From contig UBXM01000001.1 of the NCBI GenBank assembly GCA_900469445.1, forward strand, positions 248,001 through 312,000: a stretch of DNA of 64,000 nucleotides, in the 5' to 3' direction. Source of the stretch: Hyphomicrobiales bacterium (lineage in GTDB: Bacteria; Pseudomonadota; Alphaproteobacteria; Rhizobiales; Rhizobiaceae). Positions 17,362 to 26,312 of the stretch are shown one piece after another. The translations under genes were made by a program, and so were the position numbers. Below the pieces are notes generated by a model. It saw only the letters and a program-made list of their open reading frames with translations, searched no databases and was not told where the DNA came from. Numbering within the stretch: the stretch's first letter is position 1; each line of letters begins with the position of its first letter.

Positions 17362-17838
17362 TTACTCGACGGGCACGACGAGCCCCCGCTTCAGTGTTTT
17401 CAGCACGACGCTGGTGGTGAATTTGCGGATATTGGGATTGCGCTCCATCATCCGGTCGGCCAGCGCATCGAAATGCTCCACCGATTGCGCAAGGATCACC
17501 AGCGTATAATCCCCGCGCCCCGACGTACCCCAGGCCTCCTGCACCTCCGGCGTCTCGGCCACCCAGCGCAGAAAGGGTGGCAAAAGCTCCGGCCGGTCGC
17601 GCTCAAGCTCCACCTCGACCAGCATCGACACCGCCCCGCCGACCTTCTTCGGATCGACAACCGAAACGTCGCGCAGGATCACTTTATCCTCGCGCAATTT
17701 CTGCAGCCGCCTTTGTACCGAGGATGGCGACAGGCCCACCCGTTCAGCAAGCTCGGTCAACCTGATGGTCGCATCCTGCTGCATCAGCTTGAGGATTTCG
17801 CGATCCGCCTTTGTCAGCGCCATGGGTGAATTTCCCAT
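17362..17838 (-). CDS. Lrp/AsnC-family transcriptional regulator
   Basis: About 158 residues. An N-terminal helix-turn-helix (DREILKLMQQDATIRLTELAERVGLSPSSVQRRLQKL) is followed by an AsnC ligand-binding (RAM) domain. The start is ATG 17838, preceded by GGTGG at a usable distance; ATG 17823 (MALTKADRE) is the other candidate. It is divergent from the threonine dehydratase-like gene with 83 bases between starts, the usual layout for an Lrp-type regulator and its amino acid catabolic target. Confidence 0.88.
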   Translation of the reverse strand: MGNSPMALTKADREILKLMQQDATIRLTELAERVGLSPSSVQRRLQKLREDKVILRDVSVVDPKKVGGAVSMLVEVELERDRPELLPPFLRWVAETPEVQEAWGTSGRGDYTLVILAQSVEHFDALADRMMERNPNIRKFTTSVVLKTLKRGLVVPVE

Positions 17839-17921
17839 TCTTGAACCACCATCGGGAGATATTTCCGCATGCTCCGATATCTTCAGGAATAACACCAGCT
17901 TTTCCTTGGCATGCTGTTGAA

Positions 17922-18878
17922 ATGACTCAGCAACAGCACCCTACCGCCGACGGCATTCTCGCCGCCTCGAAAAACATCGATCCGGTCTTCACCGGCAGCC
18001 CGTTGATCGAACAACACACGGCCAATGCCGAACTCGGCCTGCGGCTTTTCGCCAAGGTGGAAACGCTGAACCCGATCCGCTCCTTCAAGGGCCGCGGCAC
18101 AGACTGGTGGATGCACAACGAACCACTAGGTGATCCCCCGGTGGTTTCCGCCTCCGCCGGAAACTTCGGCCAGGGCCTCGCTTATGCCGGACGCGCAAGA
18201 GGCCGAAAAGTCGTGATCTTTTCCGCCACCACCGCCAATCCCGGCAAGGTTGAGGCCATGCGCCGGCTCGGGGCGGACGTGCGGCTGGAAGGCGACGATT
18301 TCGACGCCGCCAAGGCCGCTGCCCGTGCCTATGCCGAGGCCCACGGATGCCCCTTCGTCGAAGACGGCGCCCTGCGCACCATTGCCGAAGGCGCCGGCAC
18401 GATCGCGCTCGAAATCACCGAGCGCCTCTTAAGAGACGTCATCTCCCTCGACGCCATCATCGTCCCGCTCGGCAATGGCGCACTGCTGACCGGCGTCGGC
18501 ACATGGATCAAGGCCAGAGCGCCGGGCTGCAAGATCATCGGCGTTGTCGCCGCCAATGCGCCGGCAATGAAACAATCCTGGGAAACCGGCAAGCTGGTTT
18601 CGACCAGGACTGCCGATACAGCCGCCGACGGCATCGCCGTGCGGGTATGCGTGCCCTATGCGCTCGATTGCATGAAGACCACCGTCGACGAGGTCTGGCA
18701 GGTAAACGAGGATGCAATCCGTCAGGCACGGGAATTCTGCCTCACCCATTACGGTCTCGTCGTCGAGGAAGCCGGCGCAGCCGGTCTTGCAGGCCTGATT
18801 GAGAACGGCAGCGGCCTCAGGGACAAAACCGTCGCCACGATCCTTTGCGGCGGCAACGTGAGGACAGTCACTCCATAA
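17922..18878 (+). CDS. Threonine/serine dehydratase-like PLP enzyme
   Basis: A 318-residue fold-type II PLP enzyme. The Schiff-base Lys lies in IRSFKGRG, the phosphate-binding loop is SASAGNFGQG and a Gly-rich PLGNGALLTGVG loop follows. Relatives deaminate L-threonine or L-serine to a 2-oxo acid and ammonia. No C-terminal ACT regulatory domain is present, so it is a short catabolic form. ATG 17922 gives the expected N-terminus; the longer frame runs into the divergent promoter. Control by the adjacent Lrp/AsnC regulator is likely. Exact substrate uncertain. Confidence 0.82.
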   Translation: MTQQQHPTADGILAASKNIDPVFTGSPLIEQHTANAELGLRLFAKVETLNPIRSFKGRGTDWWMHNEPLGDPPVVSASAGNFGQGLAYAGRARGRKVVIFSATTANPGKVEAMRRLGADVRLEGDDFDAAKAAARAYAEAHGCPFVEDGALRTIAEGAGTIALEITERLLRDVISLDAIIVPLGNGALLTGVGTWIKARAPGCKIIGVVAANAPAMKQSWETGKLVSTRTADTAADGIAVRVCVPYALDCMKTTVDEVWQVNEDAIRQAREFCLTHYGLVVEEAGAAGLAGLIENGSGLRDKTVATILCGGNVRTVTP

Positions 18879-18959
18879 AATGGGGAATTCCTGTTCACCT
18901 CTCCCCGTTTTCATATTGACCGGCTAAGTAGGGGGAATCGAAAAATGCCAGGAGCCCCC

Positions 18960-20654
18960 ATGACCACTCGCCTCGAAACCCTCATCGATCAGGGCACCGG
19001 CCGCGAGCCCGCGGATATCGTGCTGAAAGGCGGCAAGTTCTTCGATCTGGTCACCGGCGAACTCGTCGCCTCTGACATCGCCATTTGCGGCGACCGCATC
19101 GTCGGCACCTATGGCGATTACACCGGCAGGACCGAAATCGACATTTCGGGAAAGATTGTCGTTCCAGGCTTCATCGACACCCATCTCCATATCGAAAGCT
19201 CTCTCGTCACGCCTCACGAATTCGACCGCTGCGTGCTGCCCTATGGCGTGACGACCGCGATCTGCGATCCGCACGAGATCGCCAATGTCATCGGTGAAGA
19301 AGGCATCCGGTATTTCCTCGATTCGTCACTCGAAACGATCATGGATATCCGCGTCCAGCTCTCCTCTTGCGTTCCCGCCACACATCTGGAGACCGCAGGC
19401 GCCGACCTGCCGATCGAAAAGCTCCTGCCCTTCCGCGATCACCCGAAGGTCATCGGCCTTGCCGAATTCATGAATTTTCCGGGTGTCATCCACAAGGATC
19501 CCGTCTGCCTCGCCAAGCTCGATGCCTTCTACGGCGATCATATCGACGGCCACGCCCCTCTCCTGCGCGGCAACGACCTGAACGGCTATCTCGCCGCCGG
19601 CATCCGCACCGAACATGAATCGACCACCGCCGAAGAGGCGATGGAAAAGATCCGCAAGGGCATGCATGTGCTCGTCCGCGAAGGCTCCGTCTCCAAGGAT
19701 CTCGAAGCCCTGATGCCGATCATCACCGAGCGCCTGTCGCCCTATCTGGCGCTCTGCACCGACGACAGAAACCCGCTCGACATCGCCGAGCAAGGCCATC
19801 TCGACTACATGATCCGCACCGCGATTGCGGCCGGCGTCGAGCCGCTTGCCATCTACCGCGCCGCCTCCATCTCCGCCGCAAGAGCATTCGGCCTGCGTGA
19901 TCGCGGCCTCGTCGCCCCCGGATGGCGCGCCGATCTCGTCGTCATCGATACGCTCGAAAACTGCAAGGCCGATATCGTCTTCTCCGCCGGCCGCCGCGTC
20001 ACCGACGAACTCTTCGCCACCCGCAAGCCGGTCGCCCCGGTCGGCCTCGACAGCGTCAAGGCGCGCCCGGTCCAGGCCATGCATTTCGGTGTTCCTTATT
20101 CGGAATCGGAAACCCCGGTTATCGGCGTCATGCCCGGAAAAATCATCACCGAACACCGCCGCTACCGCCTGCCCGCCGCAGGCAACCAGGCGGGCGTCGA
20201 CCTTGCCCGCGACATCATCAAGGTCGCCGTCATCGAACGCCATGGCAAGAACGGCAATCACGCCAACGGCTTCGTCCAGGGCTTTGGCCTGAAGAAGGGC
20301 GCGATCGCCTCCACCGTCGGCCATGACAGCCACAATATCTGCGTCGTCGGCGTCAGTGAGGACGACATGGCACTCGCCGCCAATCGCCTCGGCGAGATCA
20401 AGGGCGGCTTCGTCGTCGTGGAAGACGGCAAGGTCACCGGTGAAATCGCGCTGCCCATCGCCGGCCTGATGAGCCTTGAACCTTACGAATGGGTGCGCGA
20501 CACGCTGCATGACTTGAGAAAACGCGCCTATGCCCTTGGAACGACTCTCGAAGAACCTTTTCTCCAGGTCGCTTTCCTGCCCCTGCCCGTCATCCCGCAC
20601 TTGAAGATTTCGGATAGAGGTATGGTCGACGTAGACAAGTTCCAGCTGATTTGA
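18960..20654 (+). CDS. ade: Adenine deaminase
   Basis: A 564-residue amidohydrolase of the Ade/AdeC type, converting adenine to hypoxanthine and ammonia in purine salvage. Metal-site motifs are [20 protein letters not shown] and ALCTDDRNP; a C-terminal adenine deaminase domain carries [24 protein letters not shown]. Length fits the family. ATG 18960 has AGGAG five bases upstream; an in-frame ATG at 18945 with GGGGG before it is an alternative adding five residues. Confidence 0.92.
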   Translation: MTTRLETLIDQGTGREPADIVLKGGKFFDLVTGELVASDIAICGDRIVGTYGDYTGRTEIDISGKIVVPGFIDTHLHIESSLVTPHEFDRCVLPYGVTTAICDPHEIANVIGEEGIRYFLDSSLETIMDIRVQLSSCVPATHLETAGADLPIEKLLPFRDHPKVIGLAEFMNFPGVIHKDPVCLAKLDAFYGDHIDGHAPLLRGNDLNGYLAAGIRTEHESTTAEEAMEKIRKGMHVLVREGSVSKDLEALMPIITERLSPYLALCTDDRNPLDIAEQGHLDYMIRTAIAAGVEPLAIYRAASISAARAFGLRDRGLVAPGWRADLVVIDTLENCKADIVFSAGRRVTDELFATRKPVAPVGLDSVKARPVQAMHFGVPYSESETPVIGVMPGKIITEHRRYRLPAAGNQAGVDLARDIIKVAVIERHGKNGNHANGFVQGFGLKKGAIASTVGHDSHNICVVGVSEDDMALAANRLGEIKGGFVVVEDGKVTGEIALPIAGLMSLEPYEWVRDTLHDLRKRAYALGTTLEEPFLQVAFLPLPVIPHLKISDRGMVDVDKFQLI

Positions 20655-20688
20655 CGTGAGCTCGTACCTGCCCGCAGGTGCCCCTCAT

Positions 20689-20820
20689 CCGCCTGCCGGC
20701 ACCTTCTCCCCGCAGGCGGGGAGAAGGACACGAGCCGCCACGTCTCCATCATCACTAATCTCGTGCAGGGCAAGTCCCCTCTCCCCGTTATTACGGGGAG
20801 AGGGTTAGGGTGAGGGGCAG
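20689..20820. repeat. Composite palindromic intergenic element (RIME-like)
   Basis: Two strong hairpins: CCTTCTCCCCGC/GCGGGGAGAAGG (20703-20728) and CCCTCTCCCCGT/ACGGGGAGAGGG (20778-20805). They are framed by near-perfect outer inverted ends, GCCCCTCATCC (20690-20700) and GGGTGAGGGGC (20809-20819). This look is typical of the Rhizobium-specific intergenic mosaic elements found in many copies. It lies between the convergent ends of ade and the hydrolase gene and may act as a two-way terminator. Confidence 0.75.
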
Positions 20821-20846
20821 ACCTTCCCCCAATTGCCCAGCAAACA

Positions 20847-21689
20847 TCACGACCTGAAAAACGCCAGCAGATCCGCATTGATGATATCCGCATGGGTCGT
20901 CGCCATGCCATGCGGCAGCCCATCATAGACCTTGAGCGTACCATTCTTCAGAAGCTTCGACGACAGCGGTGCCGAATCTTCAAACGGTACGATCTGGTCA
21001 TCCGTTCCGTGCATCACCAGCACCGGCACGTCGATCACCTTCAGGTCCTCGGTGAAATCCGTCTCCGAAAACGCCTTGATGCAATCGTAATGGGCTTTCG
21101 TTCCGCCCATCATCCCCTGCCGCCACCAGTTGCGGATCACCCCTTCGGAAACCTCCGCACCCGGCCGGTTATAACCGTAGAAAGGCCCGGTCGGGATATC
21201 GAGGAAGAACTGCGCCCGGTTGGCCGCCTGCGCCTTGCGAAACCCGTCGAACACTTCGAGCGGCAGCCCGCCCGGGTTCTTGTCTGACTTCACCATGATC
21301 GGCGGCACCGCCCCGATCAGCACCGCCTTGGCAACACGTCCCTGCGGCTGGCCGAACTTGGCGACATAGCGCGTCACCTCCCCGCCCCCGGTCGAATGGC
21401 CGACATGGATCGCGCCCTTCAGGTCGAGATGCGCCGCAAGCTCCGCCATGTCGGCGGCATAGGTATCCATCTCGTTGCCGGTCTCGGTCTGGCTGGAGCG
21501 CCCATGTCCGCGCCGGTCATGCGCAATCACGCGAAATCCCTCAGCCAGGAAAAACAGCATCTGCGCATCCCAGTCATCGGCCGAAAGCGGCCAGCCGTGA
21601 TGGAAGACGATCGGCTGGGCATCTTTCGCCCCCCAGTCCTTGTAGAAGATCTGCGTGCCGTCCTTGGTGGTAATGAAACTGCTGCTCAT
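20847..21689 (-). CDS. Alpha/beta hydrolase of the cofactor-free haloperoxidase (non-heme chloroperoxidase) group
   Basis: A 280-residue cytoplasmic hydrolase. The nucleophile elbow is GHSTGGGE, the acid Asp lies in [10 protein letters not shown] and the catalytic His in [23 protein letters not shown] and [12 protein letters not shown] are typical of this group, which hydrolyses esters or lactones and shows perhydrolase activity in vitro. The start was set at ATG 21689, with CGAGGGAAA upstream; the longer frame adds eight residues. Natural substrate unknown. Confidence 0.9.
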   Translation of the reverse strand: MSSSFITTKDGTQIFYKDWGAKDAQPIVFHHGWPLSADDWDAQMLFFLAEGFRVIAHDRRGHGRSSQTETGNEMDTYAADMAELAAHLDLKGAIHVGHSTGGGEVTRYVAKFGQPQGRVAKAVLIGAVPPIMVKSDKNPGGLPLEVFDGFRKAQAANRAQFFLDIPTGPFYGYNRPGAEVSEGVIRNWWRQGMMGGTKAHYDCIKAFSETDFTEDLKVIDVPVLVMHGTDDQIVPFEDSAPLSSKLLKNGTLKVYDGLPHGMATTHADIINADLLAFFRS

Positions 21690-22095
21690 GATTTTCCCTC
21701 GGTTGATTGGCAAAATGCATGCGAAGTCTTTTGCAGTGGCGCGTGGCTATCCCAGCCCCCAGCGCGGCGCCACGATATGACGGACTGTTGCGTTTGGGAA
21801 TTGGGACGAAGGGCTGAGCCAACCATCTCCCGAATAACCCTTCAGCAGCATTGCCACACGGGCCCCAATTGCGATTGGCAGCGCGCCTCCAGTTCATTGC
21901 GAAACGCTTCCCAGTTGAAAACATACGCCAACTCTTTCTTGAACCGGTGCATTAAGAAAGAGAGACTGATCAAACGATCGATTTTCGCCGCTGAAGAAGC
22001 TAGATTTCTGCCGAATATCGACCGGAAGTGCATTCGCACTGCACACCTCGATAACCATGCGAGAATCGTCGGGCCTGCTATGTCGGGGATTGATG
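21690..22095. other. Intergenic region upstream of the DUF4160 gene
   Basis: No ORF with a convincing ribosome site or family resemblance on either strand. Base composition is lower in GC than the flanks from about 21900 to 22090, fitting an accessory insertion that carries the DUF4160/DUF2442 pair. Confidence 0.4.
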
Positions 22096-22341
22096 ATGCC
22101 CGTTATTTTTCGTCACCGAGGTCTTACGTTCTTTTTCTATTCCAACGAAGGCGACCCTCGGGAGCAGATCCACGTGCATGTTCGCGGGCGGGGTGCCAGC
22201 GCGAAAATCTGGATCGAGCCAGCCATTGGCGTTGCAGGCAGCGAAGGCTTCAATAGCGGGCAGCTAACTGTTATCATACGCCTTGTAATCGAGAACCGTT
22301 CCCGCATCAGGACAGCTTGGCATGAGCATTTCGGCGACTGA
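22096..22341 (+). CDS. DUF4160 family protein
   Basis: An 81-residue protein with the compact DUF4160 pattern: MPVIFRHRGLTFFFYSNEG near the start, then REQIHVHVRGRGASAKIWIEP, ending in RIRTAWHEHFGD. Its function is not established; it is usually found directly before a DUF2442 gene, as here, and such pairs have been proposed as toxin-antitoxin-like modules. The start ATG 22096 has GGGGA six bases before it; ATG 22093 is next to it. The 3' end overlaps the next gene by 20 bases. Confidence 0.78.
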   Translation: MPVIFRHRGLTFFFYSNEGDPREQIHVHVRGRGASAKIWIEPAIGVAGSEGFNSGQLTVIIRLVIENRSRIRTAWHEHFGD

Positions 22342-22567
22342 GGTCAAATTCGACAATGACACGATGTGGGTCTCGCTTACGGACGGCCGTGTACTTGGCA
22401 TACCGCTCGCCTGGTTTCCCCGTCTGATGCTTGCCAAGACTGCGGATCGTGAGAATTTCGAACTCAGCCCCGGAGGCATCCATTGGGAGGCGTTGGACGA
22501 AGATATTTCCATCAAAGGCCTACTGGAAGGCCGTGGTGATCAAGCGCTGAAACGCCCTGCCGCCTGA
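22322..22567 (+). CDS. DUF2442 family protein
   Basis: An 81-residue protein matching DUF2442: VKFDNDTMWVSLTDGRVLGIPLAWFPRL, then IHWEALDEDISIKGLL. The N-terminal part of such proteins resembles NE0471-type small DNA-binding or adaptor folds. It overlaps the DUF4160 gene by 20 bases, so the two are surely co-translated. A role as the protective partner of DUF4160 is a hypothesis; no experiment is implied by the sequence. Confidence 0.8.
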   Translation: MSISATEVKFDNDTMWVSLTDGRVLGIPLAWFPRLMLAKTADRENFELSPGGIHWEALDEDISIKGLLEGRGDQALKRPAA

Positions 22568-22697
22568 ATTCAAATCCTCATGAGATCCCGTGATTGGTCC
22601 GGACATTAAGTCTCGGGCTAAATCTTCCGCTTACCTCAAATATCAATAACGCTTGTTGTCGATGAAAGCGGGAGCGTTCCCCAATCACAAGAGATAC

Positions 22698-22754
22698 TCA
22701 ACCAATCGGTTGACAATCACCGTCGCCGAGCGCACATTCAACCACATGGTTGAA
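22698..22754 (+). promoter_or_regulatory. Twin palindromic operators and promoter of the ArsR-SRPBCC operon
   Basis: Two matching palindromes, TCAACC-AATC-GGTTGA (22698-22713) and TTCAACC-ACAT-GGTTGAA (22737-22754), have centres 40 bases apart, close to four helix turns. The first overlaps a perfect -35 TTGACA (22710-22715) and the second covers the ATG at 22746. A weak -10 around 22733-22738 would start transcription at or next to the ATG. This is the expected layout of an autorepressed ArsR gene. Confidence 0.65.
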
Positions 22755-23138
22755 TTACACGCACATCAAATCGACACCGTCTTCCATGCACTGAGCGACA
22801 CCACCCGTCGCCAGATGCTTTCGGAACTGACGCTGGGCGAACGCACGGTCGGACAATTGGCCGAACCCTACACCATGTCGCTTGCAGCTGCCTCTAAGCA
22901 TATCAAGGTGCTGGAAGGTGCCGGCCTTGTGCGGCGCGAAATCCAGGGCCGCATGCATATCTGCCGCCTCGAAGCCGGCCCGCTTGCAACCGCGCATCAA
23001 TGGCTCGGCTTCTACGAGCGTTTCTGGACAGACCGTCTCGACGCACTTGAACGTCTTCTGAAGGAGGATGACGCACGCAAGGCCGCAGAAGCTCGGGCAC
23101 ACGTCAAACCCGCATCGAAACCTGGAAATGAAGCTTGA
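22746..23138 (+). CDS. ArsR-family repressor (SRPBCC-linked)
   Basis: A 130-residue winged-helix regulator. VFHALSDTTRRQMLSELTLGERTVGQLAEPYTMSLAAASKHIKVLEGAGLVRR is typical of the group that precedes AHSA1/SRPBCC genes. No metal-binding Cys pair is present. ATG 22746 (MVELHAHQ) was taken because the family starts there; the longer frame from 22653 would run through both operators. There is no ribosome site before it, in line with a leaderless message. It is co-transcribed with 23160-23693. Confidence 0.85.
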   Translation: MVELHAHQIDTVFHALSDTTRRQMLSELTLGERTVGQLAEPYTMSLAAASKHIKVLEGAGLVRREIQGRMHICRLEAGPLATAHQWLGFYERFWTDRLDALERLLKEDDARKAAEARAHVKPASKPGNEA

Positions 23139-23159
23139 ATCAAAACTGGGAGAAGACCG

Positions 23160-23693
23160 ATGAACAGCATGAATCTGTTGGAGAAATACGGAACGGTCAG
23201 CGCGCCTGCCGAAATCACCATCCAGCGCAAACTGCCCGGCCCGATCGAACGGATATGGGATTATCTCACCGATAGCGATCTGCGCAGCCAATGGCTCGCT
23301 TCCGGCATTATGCCGAGCACACCCGGCGGTGCATTCGAACTCGTCTGGCGCAACGATGAACTGACCGGCCAACCCGAAACCCGCCCCGAAGGTTTTCCCG
23401 AGGAACAGCGGATGACGAGCGAGATCGTCACCTTCGAGGCCCCGCACCACCTCGCCTTCACCTGGCCACCCCGCGGCGAAGTCTCGATCGAGCTTAAGCC
23501 CGTGGGCTCGGATGTCCTCCTCACCCTCGTCCACAAGCGCATTTCCGACCGCAAGAACATGGTGATGGTCGGCGCCGGCTGGCACATGCATCTCGATATC
23601 CTCGCCGCCAAGGCCAATGGCCGCAAGCCCGATCCCTTCTGGCAGGGCTGGCTGCGGCTCAGGGAAGAATACGAGCGCCTGATCCCCGAATGA
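23160..23693 (+). CDS. SRPBCC/AHSA1-domain protein
   Basis: A 177-residue protein with the START-like hydrophobic-cavity fold: ITIQRKLPGPIERIWDYLTDSDLRSQWL at the start, then FEAPHHLAFTWPP and a C-terminal HMHLDILAAKANGRKPDPFW. The ligand is unknown. It follows the ArsR repressor by 21 bases, with GGGAGAAGACC as ribosome site. Such pairs are widespread and probably respond to a small hydrophobic molecule, which is inference. Confidence 0.85.
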   Translation: MNSMNLLEKYGTVSAPAEITIQRKLPGPIERIWDYLTDSDLRSQWLASGIMPSTPGGAFELVWRNDELTGQPETRPEGFPEEQRMTSEIVTFEAPHHLAFTWPPRGEVSIELKPVGSDVLLTLVHKRISDRKNMVMVGAGWHMHLDILAAKANGRKPDPFWQGWLRLREEYERLIPE

Positions 23694-23717
23694 CACGCCA
23701 AAATTCGAAAACACAGC

Positions 23718-23748
23718 GCCCCGCAGCCGCGCTGCGGGGCTTTTCTTT
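23718..23748 (+). terminator. Rho-independent terminator of the ArsR-SRPBCC operon
   Basis: Ten-base perfect stem GCCCCGCAGC/GCTGCGGGGC with CGC loop, then TTTTCTTT, 24 bases after the stop. Confidence 0.92.
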
Positions 23749-23845
23749 ACCCCGAAAAGCCATGGGGTCTTGAAGATGTCATCTCTGTCAGGCAATAGGC
23801 CCCTTTAACGTTTTAGAAGAACCGTAAGAAGGCCACCCGACAAAA

Positions 23846-24943
23846 ATGCTGCAAACTCCCTACTACCTCATCGACAAGTCCAAACTGCTCCAGAACATGG
23901 AACGGATTGCCACTGTGCGTGAGAAGTCGGGCGCCAAGGCATTGCTGGCGCTGAAATGTTTCGCCACATGGTCCGTCTTCGATTTCATGCGCGACTACAT
24001 GGATGGCACGACCTCCTCGTCGCTCAACGAAGTTCGCCTCGGCCACGAGCGCTTTGGCAAGGAAACACACGCCTATTCGGTCGCCTATGCGGATTACGAG
24101 ATCGACGAGGTCGTGTCCCACGCCGACAAGATCATCTTCAACTCGATCGGCCAGCTGCAGCGTTTTGAAAGCCAGTCGTCGGGCATCACCCGCGGCCTGC
24201 GCCTGAACCCCGGCGTTTCGTCCTCGAGCTTCGATCTGGCCGACCCGGCGCGCCCCTTCTCGCGGCTGGGCGAATGGGATCTCGCAAAAGTCGATCCGGT
24301 CATGGACATGATCACCGGCTTCATGATCCACAACAACTGCGAGAACAAGGATTTTGCCCTGTTCGACCGCATGCTCGGCGATATCGAAGAGAAATTCGCA
24401 CCACTTCTGAAGAAGGCCGAATGGGTCTCTCTCGGCGGCGGCATCCATTTCACCGGCGACGATTACCCGGTCGACCTGTTTGCCGAGCGCCTCAAGCGTT
24501 TCTCCGGCGAATATGGCGTTCAGGTCTATCTGGAGCCGGGCGAAGCCTCGATCACCAAATCGACGACGCTGGAAACCACTGTCCTCGACACGCTTTACAA
24601 CGGCAAGAACCTTGTCGTGGTGGATTCGTCCATCGAAGCGCACATGCTGGATCTCCTGATCTATCGTGAGAATGCCAAGGTTCACCCCAACCAGGGACCC
24701 CATCGTGCGATGGTCTGCGGCAAGTCATGCCTTGCCGGAGATATTTTCGGGGAATTCGATTTCCCCGAAGAGGTAAAGGTCGGCGACCGCATCTCGTTCC
24801 AGGATGCTGCCGGCTACACGATGGTCAAGAAAAACTGGTTTAACGGCGTGAAAATGCCGGCAATCGCCATCCGGGAACTGGATGGCAGCCTCAGGACGGT
24901 CCGTGAGTTTGACTACACGGACTACGAACAGAGCCTTTCCTGA
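23846..24943 (+). CDS. nspC: Carboxynorspermidine/carboxyspermidine decarboxylase
   Basis: A 365-residue alanine-racemase-fold PLP decarboxylase. The PLP Lys lies in ALLALKCFATWS, the Gly-rich phosphate loop in VSLGGGIHFTGDDYP, and the C-terminal active-site Cys region is CGKSCLAGDIFGEF. It removes CO2 from carboxyspermidine to give spermidine, the S-adenosylmethionine-independent route used by Agrobacterium and many gut and marine bacteria. The next gene makes its substrate. Confidence 0.92.
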   Translation: MLQTPYYLIDKSKLLQNMERIATVREKSGAKALLALKCFATWSVFDFMRDYMDGTTSSSLNEVRLGHERFGKETHAYSVAYADYEIDEVVSHADKIIFNSIGQLQRFESQSSGITRGLRLNPGVSSSSFDLADPARPFSRLGEWDLAKVDPVMDMITGFMIHNNCENKDFALFDRMLGDIEEKFAPLLKKAEWVSLGGGIHFTGDDYPVDLFAERLKRFSGEYGVQVYLEPGEASITKSTTLETTVLDTLYNGKNLVVVDSSIEAHMLDLLIYRENAKVHPNQGPHRAMVCGKSCLAGDIFGEFDFPEEVKVGDRISFQDAAGYTMVKKNWFNGVKMPAIAIRELDGSLRTVREFDYTDYEQSLS

Positions 24944-25010
24944 TCAGAAAGGGCCAAAGGCCCACAGGACAAGACTTTCTGACGATTGGACGCAAGGAGT
25001 GGTCCCCAGA

Positions 25011-26252
25011 ATGAAAAAGAACGTGCTCATCATCGGCGCCGGCGGCGTCGCACAGGTTGTTGCCCACAAGTGTGCGCAGAACAACGATGTCCTCGGTGAC
25101 ATCCATATCGCTTCACGCACCAAGTCGAAATGCGACGACATCATCGCTTCGGTACACGAAAAGAAGGCGATGAAGCAGGCAGGCGTGCTCGAAGGTCACG
25201 CGCTCGACGCGCTCGACATCGAAGCCACCAAGGCCCTGATCGTCAAGACCGGCAGCCAGATCGTCATCAATGTCGGCACCGCCTTCCTCAACATGTCGGT
25301 GCTGCGCGCCTGCATGGATACCGGCGTCGCCTATATCGACACCGCCATCCACGAAGAGCCGAACAAGATCTGCGAGACCCCGCCGTGGTACGGTAACTAC
25401 GAGTGGAAGCGTGCCGCCGAATGCGAGGAAAAGGGCATCACCGCCATCCTCGGCGCCGGTTTCGATCCGGGCGTCGTCAACGCCTATGCGCGTCTGGCCA
25501 AGGACGAATATCTCGACACCGTCACCGACGTCGATATCGTCGACATCAATGCCGGCAGCCACGGCAAGTATTTCGCCACCAATTTCGACCCGGAAATCAA
25601 TTTCCGCGAGTTCACGGGCGTTGTTTATTCGTGGCAGGGCGGCGAATGGAACGTCAACAAGATGTTCGAAATCGGCAAGGACTACGACCTGCCGGTCGTC
25701 GGTACCCGCCGCGCCTATCTCTGCGGCCATGACGAAGTGCATTCGCTGGCCAAGAACATGGAAGGCGCCGACGTGCGCTTCTGGATGGGCTTTGGCGATC
25801 ACTACATCAACGTCTTCACCGTCCTGAAGAACATCGGCCTCCTCTCGGAACAGCCGGTCAAGCTCGCTGACGGTTCCGAAGTCGTGCCGCTCAAGGTCGT
25901 CAAGGCCTGCCTGCCCGACCCATCCTCGCTGGCACCGGAATACGAAGGCAAGACCTGCATCGGTGACTTCGTGAAGGGCACGAAGGACGGCAAGGAACGC
26001 ACGGTGTTCATCTACAACGTCGCCGACCACAAGGAAGCCTTCAACGAAGTCGGCTCCCAGGGCATTTCCTACACCGCCGGTGTTCCGCCGGTCGCAGCCG
26101 CCATGCTGGTGGCCACGGGCGAGTGGGATGTGAAGAAGATGGCCAATGTCGAAGAACTGGCCCCGCGCCCGTTCCTGAACATCCTCAACAAGATCGGCCT
26201 GCAGACCTGCATCCGTGACGAACAGGGCGAACGCGAACTGCATTTCGATTGA
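25011..26252 (+). CDS. Carboxyspermidine (carboxynorspermidine) dehydrogenase, saccharopine dehydrogenase family
   Basis: A 413-residue NAD(P)H enzyme with an N-terminal Rossmann motif VLIIGAGGVAQVVAHKC and the saccharopine dehydrogenase C-terminal domain. It condenses putrescine with aspartate semialdehyde and reduces the imine to carboxyspermidine. Its place 67 bases behind nspC fixes the function better than sequence alone, because the family also contains lysine-pathway enzymes. AAGGAGT precedes ATG 25011. In A. tumefaciens this pathway is needed for growth and biofilm control. Confidence 0.9.
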   Translation: MKKNVLIIGAGGVAQVVAHKCAQNNDVLGDIHIASRTKSKCDDIIASVHEKKAMKQAGVLEGHALDALDIEATKALIVKTGSQIVINVGTAFLNMSVLRACMDTGVAYIDTAIHEEPNKICETPPWYGNYEWKRAAECEEKGITAILGAGFDPGVVNAYARLAKDEYLDTVTDVDIVDINAGSHGKYFATNFDPEINFREFTGVVYSWQGGEWNVNKMFEIGKDYDLPVVGTRRAYLCGHDEVHSLAKNMEGADVRFWMGFGDHYINVFTVLKNIGLLSEQPVKLADGSEVVPLKVVKACLPDPSSLAPEYEGKTCIGDFVKGTKDGKERTVFIYNVADHKEAFNEVGSQGISYTAGVPPVAAAMLVATGEWDVKKMANVEELAPRPFLNILNKIGLQTCIRDEQGERELHFD

Positions 26253-26287
26253 GATGCGGGCATCGCCTGATCACTGAAACGACGAAG

Positions 26288-26312
26288 GGCCCGCGAGTGA
26301 TCGCGGGCCTTT
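26288..26312 (+). terminator. Rho-independent terminator after the spermidine genes
   Basis: Nine-base perfect stem GGCCCGCGA/TCGCGGGCC with GTGA loop, then TTTC. It lies between convergent genes and may serve both. Confidence 0.8.

Noticed and set aside
19326..20600. 424-codon open frame on the minus strand inside the adenine deaminase gene
   Set aside because: It is an antisense shadow of a GC-rich gene. Composition is Asp/Gly/Val-heavy, there is no ribosome site and no family resemblance, while the plus strand has all deaminase motifs.
21574..21924. Minus-strand frame overlapping the start of the alpha/beta hydrolase
   Set aside because: It reads through the hydrolase N-terminus in another frame and has no ribosome site.
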